NCBI RefSeq assembly: GCF_015351075.1
Contig: NZ_JADKRS010000002.1
Span: forward strand, 186,001 to 250,000
Origin: Clavibacter sp. VKM Ac-2873
GTDB taxonomy: Bacteria; Actinomycetota; Actinomycetes; Actinomycetales; Microbacteriaceae
DNA: 64,000 nucleotides
Reading direction: 5' to 3'
The notes beneath the pieces were generated by a model, which saw only the letters and a program-made list of their open reading frames with translations, did not search any database and was not told the origin of the DNA. A program made the position numbers and the translations under genes. Of the stretch, positions 51,122 through 59,823 are shown piece after piece. Numbering within the stretch: position 1 is the stretch's first letter; each line of letters begins with the position of its first letter.

Positions 51122-52174
51122 GTGACACCGTTGTCATCCCCGCCCGGATCGTCGTCGGGCGCGCGCCGCCCCACGATGAAGCACGTGGCCCGGCTGGCAG
51201 GCGTGGGCCTCAAGACCGTGTCGCGGGTCGTCAACGGCGAGGCGAACGTCTCCGCGGAGCTCACCGCGCGGGTGCGGGCGGCGGTCGAGCAGCTGCAGTA
51301 CCAGCCGGATCTGCACGCCGGGAACCTGCGCCGCGCCGACCGGCGCACCAACACGCTCGGCCTCCTCGTCGGCAGCGTGGCCAACCCGTTCTCCGGCGCC
51401 GTGCACCGGGCGGTCGAGGAGGTGGCGAAGGAGCGCCGCGTCGCCGTGTTCGCCTCGAGCCTCGACGACGACCCCGAGCGGGAGCGCTCCTCCGTCGACG
51501 CCTTCCTCGCCCGCCGGGTCGACGGCCTCATCCTCACCACCATCGCGCCCAGCCAGGCCTACCTCGGCGTCGCGGCGTCGCGCGGCACGCCGCTCGTGTT
51601 CGTCGACCGCGTGCCCGCGGGGCTGGAGGCGGACGCGATCATCGTCGACAACGCGGCCGGCGTCTCCCGCGCCGTGGCGCACCTCGCCGACCAGGGCCAC
51701 CGCCGCATCGCCTTCCTCGGCGACCGGCCGGAGATCTTCACGGCCCGGGAGCGCGAGCGCGGCTTCGTCGAGGAGATGCAGCGCCGCGGGCTGCCCGTGC
51801 CGCCCGGGCTCGTGCTCGACGGCGCGTACGACGAGCGCGTGGCCGAGGCGCTCGCCGAGCGCCTGCTCGCCCTGCCCGAGCCGCCGACGGCGATCGTCAG
51901 CGGGCAGAACCTCATCACCATCGGCGTCATCACGGCGCTCCGGCGGCACGGCGCCCACCGCCGCATCGCGCTCGTCGGGTTCGACGACCTGCCGATGGCC
52001 GAGCTGCTGGATCCGGCGGTCACGGTGATCGCGCAGGACCCGTCGGGCATCGGCCACGCCGCCGCCGCGCGCGTCTTCGCCCGGCTCGACGGCGACGTCG
52101 GCCCCGCGCAGACCGTCGTCGTCCCCACCACGCTCATCGTCCGAGGCTCAGGAGAGGTCCCCCACCATGCATGA
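51122..52174 (+). CDS. LacI-family transcriptional regulator
   Basis: 350 aa from GTG 51122. The helix-turn-helix with hinge is TMKHVARLAGVGLKTVSRVVNGEANVS; the effector domain follows (LGLLVGSVANPFSGAVHRAVEEVAKE), shaped like sugar-binding proteins. Other start candidates are GTG 51075, which has a better ribosome binding site (AGGAGAGG), and ATG 51176. It should repress the divergent sugar importer and itself through the two operators and release DNA when the sugar or its phosphate binds. It overlaps the kinase gene by 8 nt. Confidence 0.87.
   Translation: MTPLSSPPGSSSGARRPTMKHVARLAGVGLKTVSRVVNGEANVSAELTARVRAAVEQLQYQPDLHAGNLRRADRRTNTLGLLVGSVANPFSGAVHRAVEEVAKERRVAVFASSLDDDPERERSSVDAFLARRVDGLILTTIAPSQAYLGVAASRGTPLVFVDRVPAGLEADAIIVDNAAGVSRAVAHLADQGHRRIAFLGDRPEIFTARERERGFVEEMQRRGLPVPPGLVLDGAYDERVAEALAERLLALPEPPTAIVSGQNLITIGVITALRRHGAHRRIALVGFDDLPMAELLDPAVTVIAQDPSGIGHAAAARVFARLDGDVGPAQTVVVPTTLIVRGSGEVPHHA
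51123..51136. promoter_or_regulatory. LacI-family operator 2, over the lacI-type start
   Basis: TGACACCGTTGTCA has the same half-site TTGTCA as operator 1 and one mismatch in the palindrome. It begins one base into the GTG start codon of the regulator gene. Centre-to-centre distance to operator 1 is 79 bp, about seven and a half helical turns, so both could be bound and possibly looped. Confidence 0.65.
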
Positions 52175-53057
52175 CCAGCCCATCGTCGTCGTCGGCGACG
52201 CCCTGATCGACCTCATCCGCGAGGACGGCGAGGAGACCGCGTTCGTCGGCGGCGCGGCCCTCAACGTCGCCGTCGGGCTCGCCATCCTCGGGCACCGCGT
52301 GCAGCTCGTCGCGATGGTCGGCGACGACGCCCACGGCGACCGCATCCGGGCCGATCTCGACGGGCACGGGGTCGAGCTCCTCGCCACCGCGGGCCCGTCG
52401 GGCACCTCCGTCGCGGTCAGCGAGAGGGAGGACGGCGAGCCGCGGTACTCCTTCAACGAGGCCGCGTGGAACCGGCGCGTGCGCATCGGCCAGGCGGAGC
52501 GGGCGGCGCTCGACGCGGCGTCGCTCGTGGTCGTCAGCTGCTTCCCCTACGACGACCACGCGCAGGCCGACGAGCTGCTGGCCGCCGTGCGGGATCCGCG
52601 CGAGCGCCTCCTCGTCGACCCGAACCCCCGCGCCGGCATGCTCCACGACGCCGCCCGGTTCCGCGCCGGCTTCGCGCGCGCGGCCGCCGGGTCGCTGCTC
52701 GTGAAGATCGGCGACGACGACACGGAGCTGCTCGGTCTGGGCGCGCTCGCCGACGCCCGCGCGCAGCTGCACGACGCGGGGAGCCGCCTCGTGCTCGCCA
52801 CCGAGGGCGCGCGCGGCGCGTCCGTGCAGCTCGAGGGCGGCGAGGTCGTGGCGGCGGGCATCGCGCCGGATCCGCGTCCCATCGTCGACACCATGGGCGC
52901 CGGGGACGCGTGCCTCGCCGCCGCGGCCGACGCCATCGCGCGGCGGGGTGCGCCCGCCACGCCCGCGGAGGGCGAGGCGATGCTGCGCACCTGCATGGCG
53001 ATCGCCGCGGCCACCTGCCGCGAGCACGGCGCGCTGCTGCGCCTGCCGACCGCCTGA
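52167..53057 (+). CDS. PfkB-family carbohydrate kinase (fructokinase-like)
   Basis: 296 aa. The N-terminal VVVGDALIDLIREDG and the substrate loop FVGGAALNVAVGLAILG are PfkB signature 1; C-terminal DTMGAGDAC is signature 2, with catalytic Asp247 and the anion hole. Phosphorylates a sugar brought in by the divergent ABC importer, so importer, regulator and kinase form one sugar-use unit. Fructose fits the FrcA-like ATPase, but ribose, ketohexoses or deoxysugars are not excluded. Confidence 0.87.
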   Translation: MHDQPIVVVGDALIDLIREDGEETAFVGGAALNVAVGLAILGHRVQLVAMVGDDAHGDRIRADLDGHGVELLATAGPSGTSVAVSEREDGEPRYSFNEAAWNRRVRIGQAERAALDAASLVVVSCFPYDDHAQADELLAAVRDPRERLLVDPNPRAGMLHDAARFRAGFARAAAGSLLVKIGDDDTELLGLGALADARAQLHDAGSRLVLATEGARGASVQLEGGEVVAAGIAPDPRPIVDTMGAGDACLAAAADAIARRGAPATPAEGEAMLRTCMAIAAATCREHGALLRLPTA

Positions 53058-53292
53058 GGGGGGGGCGCAGGGCGGAGGGTACCGCCGCGCGGCGCTGTCC
53101 GATCCGGCTCCCGCGTGCGGCGTAGCCTTCTATGCGTACGAATCGAACCAGCCGCCGCACGGCCCTGCCCTCGGCGGCCGTGCCTGAGCAGGCCGACGCC
53201 GTCGTCCGTGACGGATCCTCCCCCGACGAGCCTCCATCGCGGACGGCGGATGGGCCCTGCCGGGCACGACGAGACAGACGAGGAGATCCATC

Positions 53293-54162
53293 GTGAGCGA
53301 AGCACGAACCCTGATCATCGGCGGCACCGGCACGGTCGGCTCGGCCGTCATCGCCGAGGCCCTCCGCCGCGGCATGACCGGACTGCGGGTCCTCAGCCGC
53401 GACGCGACGCGGCTCGCCGACCTCCCCGACGGCGTCGAAGGGGTGGTCGGCGATCTCGGCGACCCCTACGACGCGGAGCCGGCGTTCGACGGCGTCGAGC
53501 AGGTCTTCCTGGCCCTGACCGGGACGCGCACCGAGCTGTACGAGACGACCGTGGCCGTGAACCACGCCGTGGCTGCGGGGGTGCGCCGGATCGTCTACCT
53601 GTCGGTCCAGGACCTCGAGCGGGCGCCGCAGGTGCCGCACAACTCCGCGAAGCTCGCGGTGGAGTCCCTCCTCGAGCACAGCGGCGTCGAGGCCTGCTTC
53701 CTGCGGGTCAACAACTTCTTCCAGAACGACGCCTGGTACCTCGACGCGATCCGCGCCGGCGTGTACCCGCAGCCCCTCGGCGTGACGGGCGTCTCCCGGG
53801 TTGACGTCCGCGACATCGCGGAGGTCGCGGTGAGCGCGCTGACCCCCGCGACGGAGCTCGCCGGACCGATCGACGTGGCCGGCCCGGCCGCGTGGACCGG
53901 GGAGGCGACGGCCGCGGCCCTGTCCGAGGCCCTGGGCACGACGGTGACGTACGGGGGAGACGACCTGGTGGCCTGGCGCGACGCGTCCTCGGCCACCATG
54001 CCGTCCTGGCTCGTGTACGACTACGAGCGCATGTACTCCGGCTTCCAGCGGGACGGCCTCGTCGCCGGTCCCGAGGTCATCGCGCGTCTCACCGCGATCC
54101 TCGGGCACGCGCCGCGCTCCTATGAGGACTTCGTGCGCGAGGTGCTGGTGCCCGCGCTGTAG
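53293..54162 (+). CDS. NmrA/SDR-a family NAD(P)-binding protein
   Basis: 289 aa, GTG start with GAGGAG upstream. The Rossmann loop LIIGGTGTVGSAVIAEALRRG, LSRDATRL and VVGDLGDP follow the atypical SDR (NmrA-like/QorB-like) pattern, without a Tyr-x-x-x-Lys active site. It is likely a redox sensor or a quinone reductase. It is related in fold to the qorB-like gene at 59824-60687. The 235 bp in front contain no gene that I can support. Confidence 0.82.
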   Translation: MSEARTLIIGGTGTVGSAVIAEALRRGMTGLRVLSRDATRLADLPDGVEGVVGDLGDPYDAEPAFDGVEQVFLALTGTRTELYETTVAVNHAVAAGVRRIVYLSVQDLERAPQVPHNSAKLAVESLLEHSGVEACFLRVNNFFQNDAWYLDAIRAGVYPQPLGVTGVSRVDVRDIAEVAVSALTPATELAGPIDVAGPAAWTGEATAAALSEALGTTVTYGGDDLVAWRDASSATMPSWLVYDYERMYSGFQRDGLVAGPEVIARLTAILGHAPRSYEDFVREVLVPAL

Positions 54163-54195
54163 GGCGGTGGCGCCCGATCCGCCGCCGCCGCCGGC

Positions 54196-54552
54196 TCAGC
54201 GGGCGAGCGCGAGGGCCAGCGCGGCCACGCCCGCGCACGCGGTGAGCGCCGCCACGAGCGCGGGGAGCGCGCCGCCGGGGAGCGCGGTGGTGCCGGGGCC
54301 CGCGGATGCCGACGTGAGGATCCGGTGCACCTGCCGGTAGCGGAGGTGCGCGGCCACGAGCACCCCGAGCGCGAGCACCACCCCGGCCGCGGCGACGACC
54401 AGGCCGGCCGCGCCGAGGAGCGCCGGGAGCACGCGCAGCCCGAGGAGGGATCCGACGACGAGCGCCAGCGCCGTGCGCCGCCACGCGAGGGCCGTGCGCT
54501 CGGGCTGGAGGCCGGGGTCGGAGGGGCGGCCGGTCGGATCCGGGGCGCTCAC
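54196..54552 (-). CDS. DUF202 membrane protein
   Basis: 118 aa from GTG 54552. The start GLQPERTALAWRRTALALVVGSLLGLR is the DUF202 signature (RT-x-LAW-R-T-x-LAL), followed by two more TM segments. The GTG overlaps the stop of the adjacent DUF202-type gene (GTGA). The two together probably form a small hetero-oligomeric membrane complex of unknown role. Confidence 0.82.
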   Translation of the reverse strand: MSAPDPTGRPSDPGLQPERTALAWRRTALALVVGSLLGLRVLPALLGAAGLVVAAAGVVLALGVLVAAHLRYRQVHRILTSASAGPGTTALPGGALPALVAALTACAGVAALALALAR

Positions 54553-54938
54553 GCCGTCAGCACGCCCAGCAGCACGAGCAGCCCCGCCGCGACCACGGCG
54601 ATCCCGAGCGGCAGCGACAGCGCCGCCGACGGCAGCGGGCGGTCCATCCGCAGGGCGCGCTCGGTGCGCATCCAGCCGATCCACGCCTGGGCCGGCGCGG
54701 CGATGCCGGTGACGATCAGCACGATCGAGGCCGCCAGCCGGAACCCCGGCTGCAGCCCGAGCCCCAGTGCCTCGAGCGCGACGCCGCCCGCGATGAGGGC
54801 GAGCGAGGTGCGGATCCACGCGAGGAACGTGCGTTCGTTCGCGAGCGTGAAGCGCACGTCGGGCTCGGCGCCCTCGCGGTAGACGCTCCGCGGGAAGCGG
54901 CGGTCGCTCGGCGGGAAGCGGCGGTCGGGGTCGGTCAT
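54549..54938 (-). CDS. YidH/DUF202-family membrane protein
   Basis: 129 aa from ATG 54938. A basic N-terminus (DRRFPPSDRRFPRSVYREG) is followed by FTLANERTFLAWIRTSLALIAGG, the YidH/DUF202 hallmark, and two further hydrophobic segments. It forms an overlapping pair with the second DUF202 gene and begins within 4 nt of the end of a DMT transporter gene, so all three are likely co-transcribed. Confidence 0.86.
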   Translation of the reverse strand: MTDPDRRFPPSDRRFPRSVYREGAEPDVRFTLANERTFLAWIRTSLALIAGGVALEALGLGLQPGFRLAASIVLIVTGIAAPAQAWIGWMRTERALRMDRPLPSAALSLPLGIAVVAAGLLVLLGVLTA

Positions 54939-55912
54939 GCGGCGGGGGTCGCGGAGCGAGGGGCCGGGGCGCGCGAGGGCATGCCGCCATTCTGCCGATC
55001 CGCGACGACGGCCGCGCCGATCCGCGCCCGGTGCCGCCGCTCGATCGCCTGGCCCGCGTACGACGCGGCGACGATGAGCGCCGCGCCGCCCGCGCCGATC
55101 GGCCCGATCGCCTCGCCCGCGACCACCACGCCCACCAGCAGCGCCCACACCGGTTCGGTGCCCATGAGGATGCTCGCGCGCGACGCCGACGTGCGCCGCA
55201 CGGCCCAGAGCTGCACCGCGAACGCGAACAGCGAGCACAGCACCCCGAGGAAGAGGACGCCCGCCCAGCCCCGGGCGTCGAGCGCCGTGGCCGCCGCGGG
55301 CAGGTCGCCACCCGCCATCGCGGAGAAGAGGGCCGCGCACACGGCCATCTGCACGAGGACCACGCCGAGGGATCCCTCGCTGCGCCCGCGCGTGAGGTGC
55401 CCGCTCGCGGTGACGTGCACGGCCCGCACGACCGCCGCGGCGATCACCAGCCCGTCGCCCGGCGTCGGCGCGCGGAGGCCGCCCTCGGAGACGAGCAGCG
55501 CGACGCCGACCACGGCCGCGACGGCCGCCACGAAGTACGACCGCGGGAGCCACGACCGCGACGCGACGCCCTCGAGCACGGGCGTCATCACGAGCGCCAG
55601 GCTGATGAGGAGGCCCGCGTTGGTCGCGCTCGTCAGGTGCACGCCCCACGTCTCCAGCCCGATGACCGCGGCCTGCGAGCAGCCGAGCGCCGCCGCGATG
55701 AGGAGGCCGCGGCCCCGCGGCAGCCGCTCGCGCCGGGCCAGGCAGACCATCCCGGTCGCGACGGCGGCGACGAGGAAGCGCAGCGCGACGGCCGCCGGCA
55801 CGCCCGTCTCCGCCGCGAGGTCCTTGGCCGCGAGGAAGCTCGCGCCCCACACCGCCGCGACGGCCAGGAGCAGCAGGTCGACGACGGGCTCGGGGCGGGT
55901 GCGGGGTGCCAT
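54935..55912 (-). CDS. EamA/DMT-superfamily transporter
   Basis: 325 aa from ATG 55912 with a G-rich stretch upstream (ATG 55963 would lie in the repeats upstream). Ten hydrophobic segments in two EamA repeats: LAVAAVWGASFLAAKDLAAE, then ILMGTEPVWALLVGVVVAGEAIGP near the end. Likely an amino-acid or metabolite exporter. It is divergent from a LysR gene, the classic exporter-regulator pair. Confidence 0.86.
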   Translation of the reverse strand: MAPRTRPEPVVDLLLLAVAAVWGASFLAAKDLAAETGVPAAVALRFLVAAVATGMVCLARRERLPRGRGLLIAAALGCSQAAVIGLETWGVHLTSATNAGLLISLALVMTPVLEGVASRSWLPRSYFVAAVAAVVGVALLVSEGGLRAPTPGDGLVIAAAVVRAVHVTASGHLTRGRSEGSLGVVLVQMAVCAALFSAMAGGDLPAAATALDARGWAGVLFLGVLCSLFAFAVQLWAVRRTSASRASILMGTEPVWALLVGVVVAGEAIGPIGAGGAALIVAASYAGQAIERRHRARIGAAVVADRQNGGMPSRAPAPRSATPAA

Positions 55913-55964
55913 GCCCCCACTGTCCGGCAGACGACCCGGAAGATCGACGGGCATCGTCTTCATC

Positions 55965-55992
55965 GATGCGTTAGCGCGCGCTGATGCGTTAG
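55965..55992 (+). repeat. Direct repeat GATGCGTTAG in the DMT-LysR intergenic region
   Basis: GATGCGTTAG occurs at 55965-55974 and again at 55983-55992, an 18-bp period, just before the LysR start at 56002. It could be a binding element for the regulator; the sequence is not a classical LysR T-N11-A motif. Confidence 0.6.
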
Positions 55993-56001
55993 ACAGGGCT
56001 C

Positions 56002-56949
56002 ATGGATCCCGCCCGCCTCCGCCTCCTGCGGGAGCTCGGCGACCGGGGCAGCGTCGCGGCCGTCGCGGTCGCGATGCACGTGAGCGCATCCGCCGTCTCG
56101 CAGCAGCTCGCCGCGCTGCAGGCCGGCGTCGCGGTGCCGCTGACCACCCGGCGCGGACGGCGGCTCGTGCTCACCGAGGCCGGGGAGGCGCTCGCCGCGG
56201 CGTCGGTCCGCGTGGACGAGGCGCTCGCCGCCGCCCGGGACGCCGTCGGGTCGTTCCTCGCGCACGATGCCCGCGCCGTCCGCGTGTCCGCGTTCCACAG
56301 CGCCGGGCTCGCGTTCTTCGGGCCGCTGCTCGCGGAGCTGGCGGGGTCGGAGGCCGGCTCGGGGGGATCCGGCACGAGCGTCGCGCTCGCCGACGCCGAC
56401 GTGGCGCAGGGCGACTTCGCCGGCCTCACCGCGGATCACGACCTCGTCGTCGCGCACCGCCTCCCGCACGATGCGCCGTGGCCGACCGCCCGGCTCGTGG
56501 TCGTGCCGCTCCTGGTGGAGCCGCTCGACGTCGCGCTGCACGCCGGGCACCCGCTCGCGTCGTCCGCGGGCATCACGCCGGACCAGCTCCGCGACGAGCG
56601 CTGGATCTCCACCCACGCCGGGTTCCCGCTCGCGGGCGTGCTCGACCACCTCGGCGCGCTCATCGGGCAGGCGCCGCGCATCGTCCACCGCGTCAACGAG
56701 TTCTCGGTGGCGGCGCAGATCGTGCGGGCCGGCGACGCGATCGCGGTGATGCCCCGCACGACCGGTGCCCCGCTCGCGGTCGACGGGATGGTGCTGCGGC
56801 CGGTCGTCGGCGCGCGGCTCGTGCGGCACGTCGACGTGCTCGCCCGGCCGGACGCGCTCGCGCAGGCGCCCGTCCGCGTGGTGCTGGCGGCGCTGCGGCG
56901 GGTGGCGGATGCCGCGGCCGACGCCGCCGAGCGGGCCGCCGCGAGCTGA
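56002..56949 (+). CDS. LysR-family transcriptional regulator
   Basis: 315 aa. The helix-turn-helix LRELGDRGSVAAVAVAMHVSASAVSQQLAAL is followed by an effector domain (VRVSAFHSAGLAFFGPLLAEL; EPLDVALHAGHPLA). It is divergent from the DMT exporter, from which it is separated by the GATGCGTTAG repeats, so it should control that exporter and itself. Ligand unknown. Confidence 0.9.
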   Translation: MDPARLRLLRELGDRGSVAAVAVAMHVSASAVSQQLAALQAGVAVPLTTRRGRRLVLTEAGEALAAASVRVDEALAAARDAVGSFLAHDARAVRVSAFHSAGLAFFGPLLAELAGSEAGSGGSGTSVALADADVAQGDFAGLTADHDLVVAHRLPHDAPWPTARLVVVPLLVEPLDVALHAGHPLASSAGITPDQLRDERWISTHAGFPLAGVLDHLGALIGQAPRIVHRVNEFSVAAQIVRAGDAIAVMPRTTGAPLAVDGMVLRPVVGARLVRHVDVLARPDALAQAPVRVVLAALRRVADAAADAAERAAAS

Positions 56950-56965
56950 CGCGGCCCGCCGCTCG

Positions 56966-57832
56966 TCAGCCCCCGATCCCCTCCAGCTCCGCGAGCGCAT
57001 CCTCGGGCAACCGGATCCGCGCCCCCGCCACGTTCTCGCGCAGGTGCTCCACCGACGACGTGCCCGCGATGACCAGCACGTTCGGCGACCGCTGCAGGAG
57101 CCAGGCGAGCGCGACGGGCAGCGGCGCGGATCCGAGGTCGGCGGCCACGCGCGCCAGCGTCTCCGACTGCAGCGGCGAGAACCCGCCGAGCGGGAAGTAC
57201 GGCACGTACGCGATGCCGTCGGCGGCCAGCTCGTCGATCAGCGCGTCGTCGTCGCGGCGCGCGAGGTTGTAGTGGTTCTGCACGCTCACGATCGGCGCGA
57301 TCCCGCGGGCCTCGGCGACCTGCGCGGGCGTCACGTTGCTCACGCCGAGGTGCCGGATCAGCCCCTCCCGCTGCAGCTCGGCCAGGGCCGTGAACGGCTC
57401 CTCGAGGGATCCGTCTGTCGGGCTGTCGAACGCGCCGACGCGGAGGTTCACGACGTCGAGCACGTCGAGCGTCAGGTGCGTGAGGTTGTCGTAGACGGCC
57501 TGGCGGAGCTCGGCCGCGGAGAGCGCCTGCGGCCAGCGGCCCTTCTCGTCGCGCAGGGATCCGACCTTGGTCACGATGTGCAGGCGCTCCGGATACGGGA
57601 AGAGCGCCTCCTCGATGAGCGCGTTCGTGTGGCCGGGGCCGTAGAAGTCGGCCGTGTCGATGTGCGTGATCCCGAGCGCGACGGCCTCGCGCAGCACGGC
57701 GCGGGCGGCCTCCGGATCCGCGGGCGGCCCGAACACGCGCGGCCCCGCGAGCTGCATGGCGCCGTAGCCGAAGCGCGTGACGGTGAGGTCGTGGGCGAGC
57801 GGGAACAGCCCTCCGGGCAGGTCGGTGGACAT
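56966..57832 (-). CDS. Aldo/keto reductase with altered active-site residue
   Basis: 288 aa from ATG 57832, with GAGAGGATC upstream; the longer frame is not supported. The barrel carries Asp59, Tyr64 (HIDTADFYGPG) and Lys89 (IVTKVG). The usual catalytic His after the fourth strand is replaced by Asn129 (DVVNLRVG), as I recall for some AKR subgroups. The C-terminal cofactor loop is VIAGTSSVEHLREN. An uncharacterised carbonyl reductase. Confidence 0.87.
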   Translation of the reverse strand: MSTDLPGGLFPLAHDLTVTRFGYGAMQLAGPRVFGPPADPEAARAVLREAVALGITHIDTADFYGPGHTNALIEEALFPYPERLHIVTKVGSLRDEKGRWPQALSAAELRQAVYDNLTHLTLDVLDVVNLRVGAFDSPTDGSLEEPFTALAELQREGLIRHLGVSNVTPAQVAEARGIAPIVSVQNHYNLARRDDDALIDELAADGIAYVPYFPLGGFSPLQSETLARVAADLGSAPLPVALAWLLQRSPNVLVIAGTSSVEHLRENVAGARIRLPEDALAELEGIGG

Positions 57833-57941
57833 GGCGATCCTCTCGGGTGGCGCGGCGGGCGGCGTGCGCCCACTCTCCCGCGGCGACGGCGTGCGCGACG
57901 GCACTCGCAGGAGCCCGTGAGCGGATCCGCCCGCGCTCGCC

Positions 57942-59240
57942 CTAGGAGCCGGCGGCCGATCCCGCCCCCGGCGCCGCCTGCGCCGGCGGGTGCGCGCGCC
58001 TGGTCGCCAGCACGCGCGAGAACACGAGCACGAGGAGACCGGCCGCCGGGATGAAGATCAGGCCGAACCGCAGCGACGACGCGTCCGCGATGGCGCCGAC
58101 CACGGGCGGCGAGACGAGGAAGCCGAGCCGAAGCAGCCAGCCGACGATCGTGAGGCCAGTGCCGGGCTTGAACCCGGGGAGCTCGTCGGCGGCCTGCATC
58201 GCGGCCGGGATGAGGGTCGCGACGCCGAAGCCCGCGACGCCGAAGCCGATGATGGTGCCGACCACGCCCGGGAACGCGAGCGCCCCGCCCATGCCGACGA
58301 GCACGAGGACGCCGCCGAGGCGGGCGACGGCGCGCTGGCCGAAGCGGTCGACCATGCGGTCGCCGAGCATCCGGCCGATGAACTGCATGCCCTGCAGGGA
58401 GATGAAGCCGAGGCCGGCGACGAAGGCCGACGCGCCGAGGTCGCGCGAGAGGTAGATGGCCGACCAGGTGCTGCCCGCGTCCTCGACGATGGCGCCGCCG
58501 GACGCGATGATCACGAGCGCGAGCAGTACGCCGTACTTCGCGACGAGGCCGAGCGCGCGCGGGGAGGCGCCGCGCGCGACGCCGCCCTCGGGATCCGGCG
58601 CGTGCGCGTGGGCGGCGCCTCCCTCGCCGGGCTCCGGCTCCGGACCCGTCAGGAGCCACAGCAGCGACAGCAGGGCCAGCGCGCTGAACAGCACGGCCGA
58701 GATGGAGAGGTGCACGATGAGCGGCAGCCCGATCTGCGCGGCGGCCGCGCCCATCAGCCCGCCGGCGACCGCGCCGATCGACCAGACCGCGTGGAACGAG
58801 TTGATGATCGACCGCCCGTACAGCCGCTGCACCCGGAGCGCGTGCGAGTTCTGCGCGACGTCGGTGATCGAGTCCATGGCGCCCGCGAGGAACAGCGCCA
58901 TCGCGAGCACGAGCCAGCCGGGCGCGAGGCCGGCCAGCAGGATCCCGATGGAGGCCACCACGGTCGCGGCGACCGCCACGCGCGCCGACCGGTACCGGCG
59001 GATGAGCACGCCCGCGGCGAGCCCGGCGATGAGCGCGCCGAGCGGGGAGGCGGCGACCGCGGCGCCGAACTCGACGTTGGTCAGCCCGAGCTCCGCCTTG
59101 ATGGACGGGTAGCGCGGCAGCAGGTTCGCGAAGATCGCGCCGTTCGTGAAGAAGAGGATGCCGACCGCGACGCGCGCGCGGCGCACCTCGCGGGTCGGGG
59201 CGGACGTGCGCGACAGCGTCGGCGCGGACGGGGAGGGCAT
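57942..59240 (-). CDS. MFS transporter
   Basis: 432 aa from ATG 59240 with about twelve hydrophobic segments. The first-half loop LIRRYRSARVAV stands at the place of MFS motif A, and LYGRSIINSFHAVWSIGAVAGG is typical of the YbjJ/FucP-like group. A charged middle loop (GPEPEPGEGGAAHAHAPDPEGG) contains His residues. Substrate unknown; sugar or drug. The HxlR gene starts upstream on the same strand. Confidence 0.85.
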   Translation of the reverse strand: MPSPSAPTLSRTSAPTREVRRARVAVGILFFTNGAIFANLLPRYPSIKAELGLTNVEFGAAVAASPLGALIAGLAAGVLIRRYRSARVAVAATVVASIGILLAGLAPGWLVLAMALFLAGAMDSITDVAQNSHALRVQRLYGRSIINSFHAVWSIGAVAGGLMGAAAAQIGLPLIVHLSISAVLFSALALLSLLWLLTGPEPEPGEGGAAHAHAPDPEGGVARGASPRALGLVAKYGVLLALVIIASGGAIVEDAGSTWSAIYLSRDLGASAFVAGLGFISLQGMQFIGRMLGDRMVDRFGQRAVARLGGVLVLVGMGGALAFPGVVGTIIGFGVAGFGVATLIPAAMQAADELPGFKPGTGLTIVGWLLRLGFLVSPPVVGAIADASSLRFGLIFIPAAGLLVLVFSRVLATRRAHPPAQAAPGAGSAAGS

Positions 59241-59329
59241 CGTCGGTCTCTCTCTGGCCGGGTGGCGCGGGCGGCGGTGGCGCCGTGGCGCGGGCGGGCG
59301 GCGCCGATTCCCCGGCTGCCGGATCCAGC

Positions 59330-59710
59330 CTAGGGTCGGCGCGACGCCAGCGGCGACGTGTCCTCGGTGATGTCCATCACGAGGTCCATCAGCGGCACGA
59401 GCCGGGCGCTCACCTCGTGGCCGAGCTCGGTGAGCCGGTAGTCGACCCGCGGCGGGATCGTGGGCTGCGCCTCGCGGATCACGAGCCCGTCGTCGGCGAG
59501 CGTGCGCAGCGTGGAGGCGAGCATCTTCTCGCTGATGCCCTCGACCTCGCGTCGCAGCTCGCCCCAGCGGCGCGACCGCTCGCCGAGCGCGAGGAGCACG
59601 AGCACGCCCCACTTGCTCGTGATGTGGTCGAGCAGCGTGCGCGACGGGCAGTTCGCGGGGTAGCGGCCCTCGGTCACGCCGGGTCGGTCGCGGCTCACCC
59701 GGAAGCTCAT
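59330..59710 (-). CDS. HxlR-family transcriptional regulator (QorR-like)
   Basis: 126 aa from ATG 59710. NCPSRTLLDHITSKWGVLVLLALG and the winged helix RWGELRREVEGISEKMLASTLRTLADDGLV are hallmarks of HxlR; the wing reads TIPPRVDYRLTELG. Cys at the N-terminal helix (YPANCPSR) matches the redox-sensing Cys of HypR/QorR relatives. It is divergent from a qorB-like gene as in the known qorR-qorB pairs, so it should respond to quinones or diamide-type stress. Confidence 0.87.
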   Translation of the reverse strand: MSFRVSRDRPGVTEGRYPANCPSRTLLDHITSKWGVLVLLALGERSRRWGELRREVEGISEKMLASTLRTLADDGLVIREAQPTIPPRVDYRLTELGHEVSARLVPLMDLVMDITEDTSPLASRRP

Positions 59711-59727
59711 CTGCGTCACATCCCACA

Positions 59728-59745
59728 ACTTACCAGAAGGTGGGT
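59728..59745. promoter_or_regulatory. Imperfect inverted repeat between hxlR and qorB (putative operator)
   Basis: ACTTACC (59728-59734), 4-nt spacer, GGTGGGT (59739-59745): five of seven arm positions pair. It sits 18 bp upstream of the regulator start and about 80 bp from qorB, where the HxlR protein would repress both. Confidence 0.5.
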
Positions 59746-59823
59746 ACCCCTCTGTGGGAAGGTACTCGGCGACGGAGTCGTTGACCCCGGCGTACCGCTC
59801 CTCTCGACTCGAAAGGCACCCCC

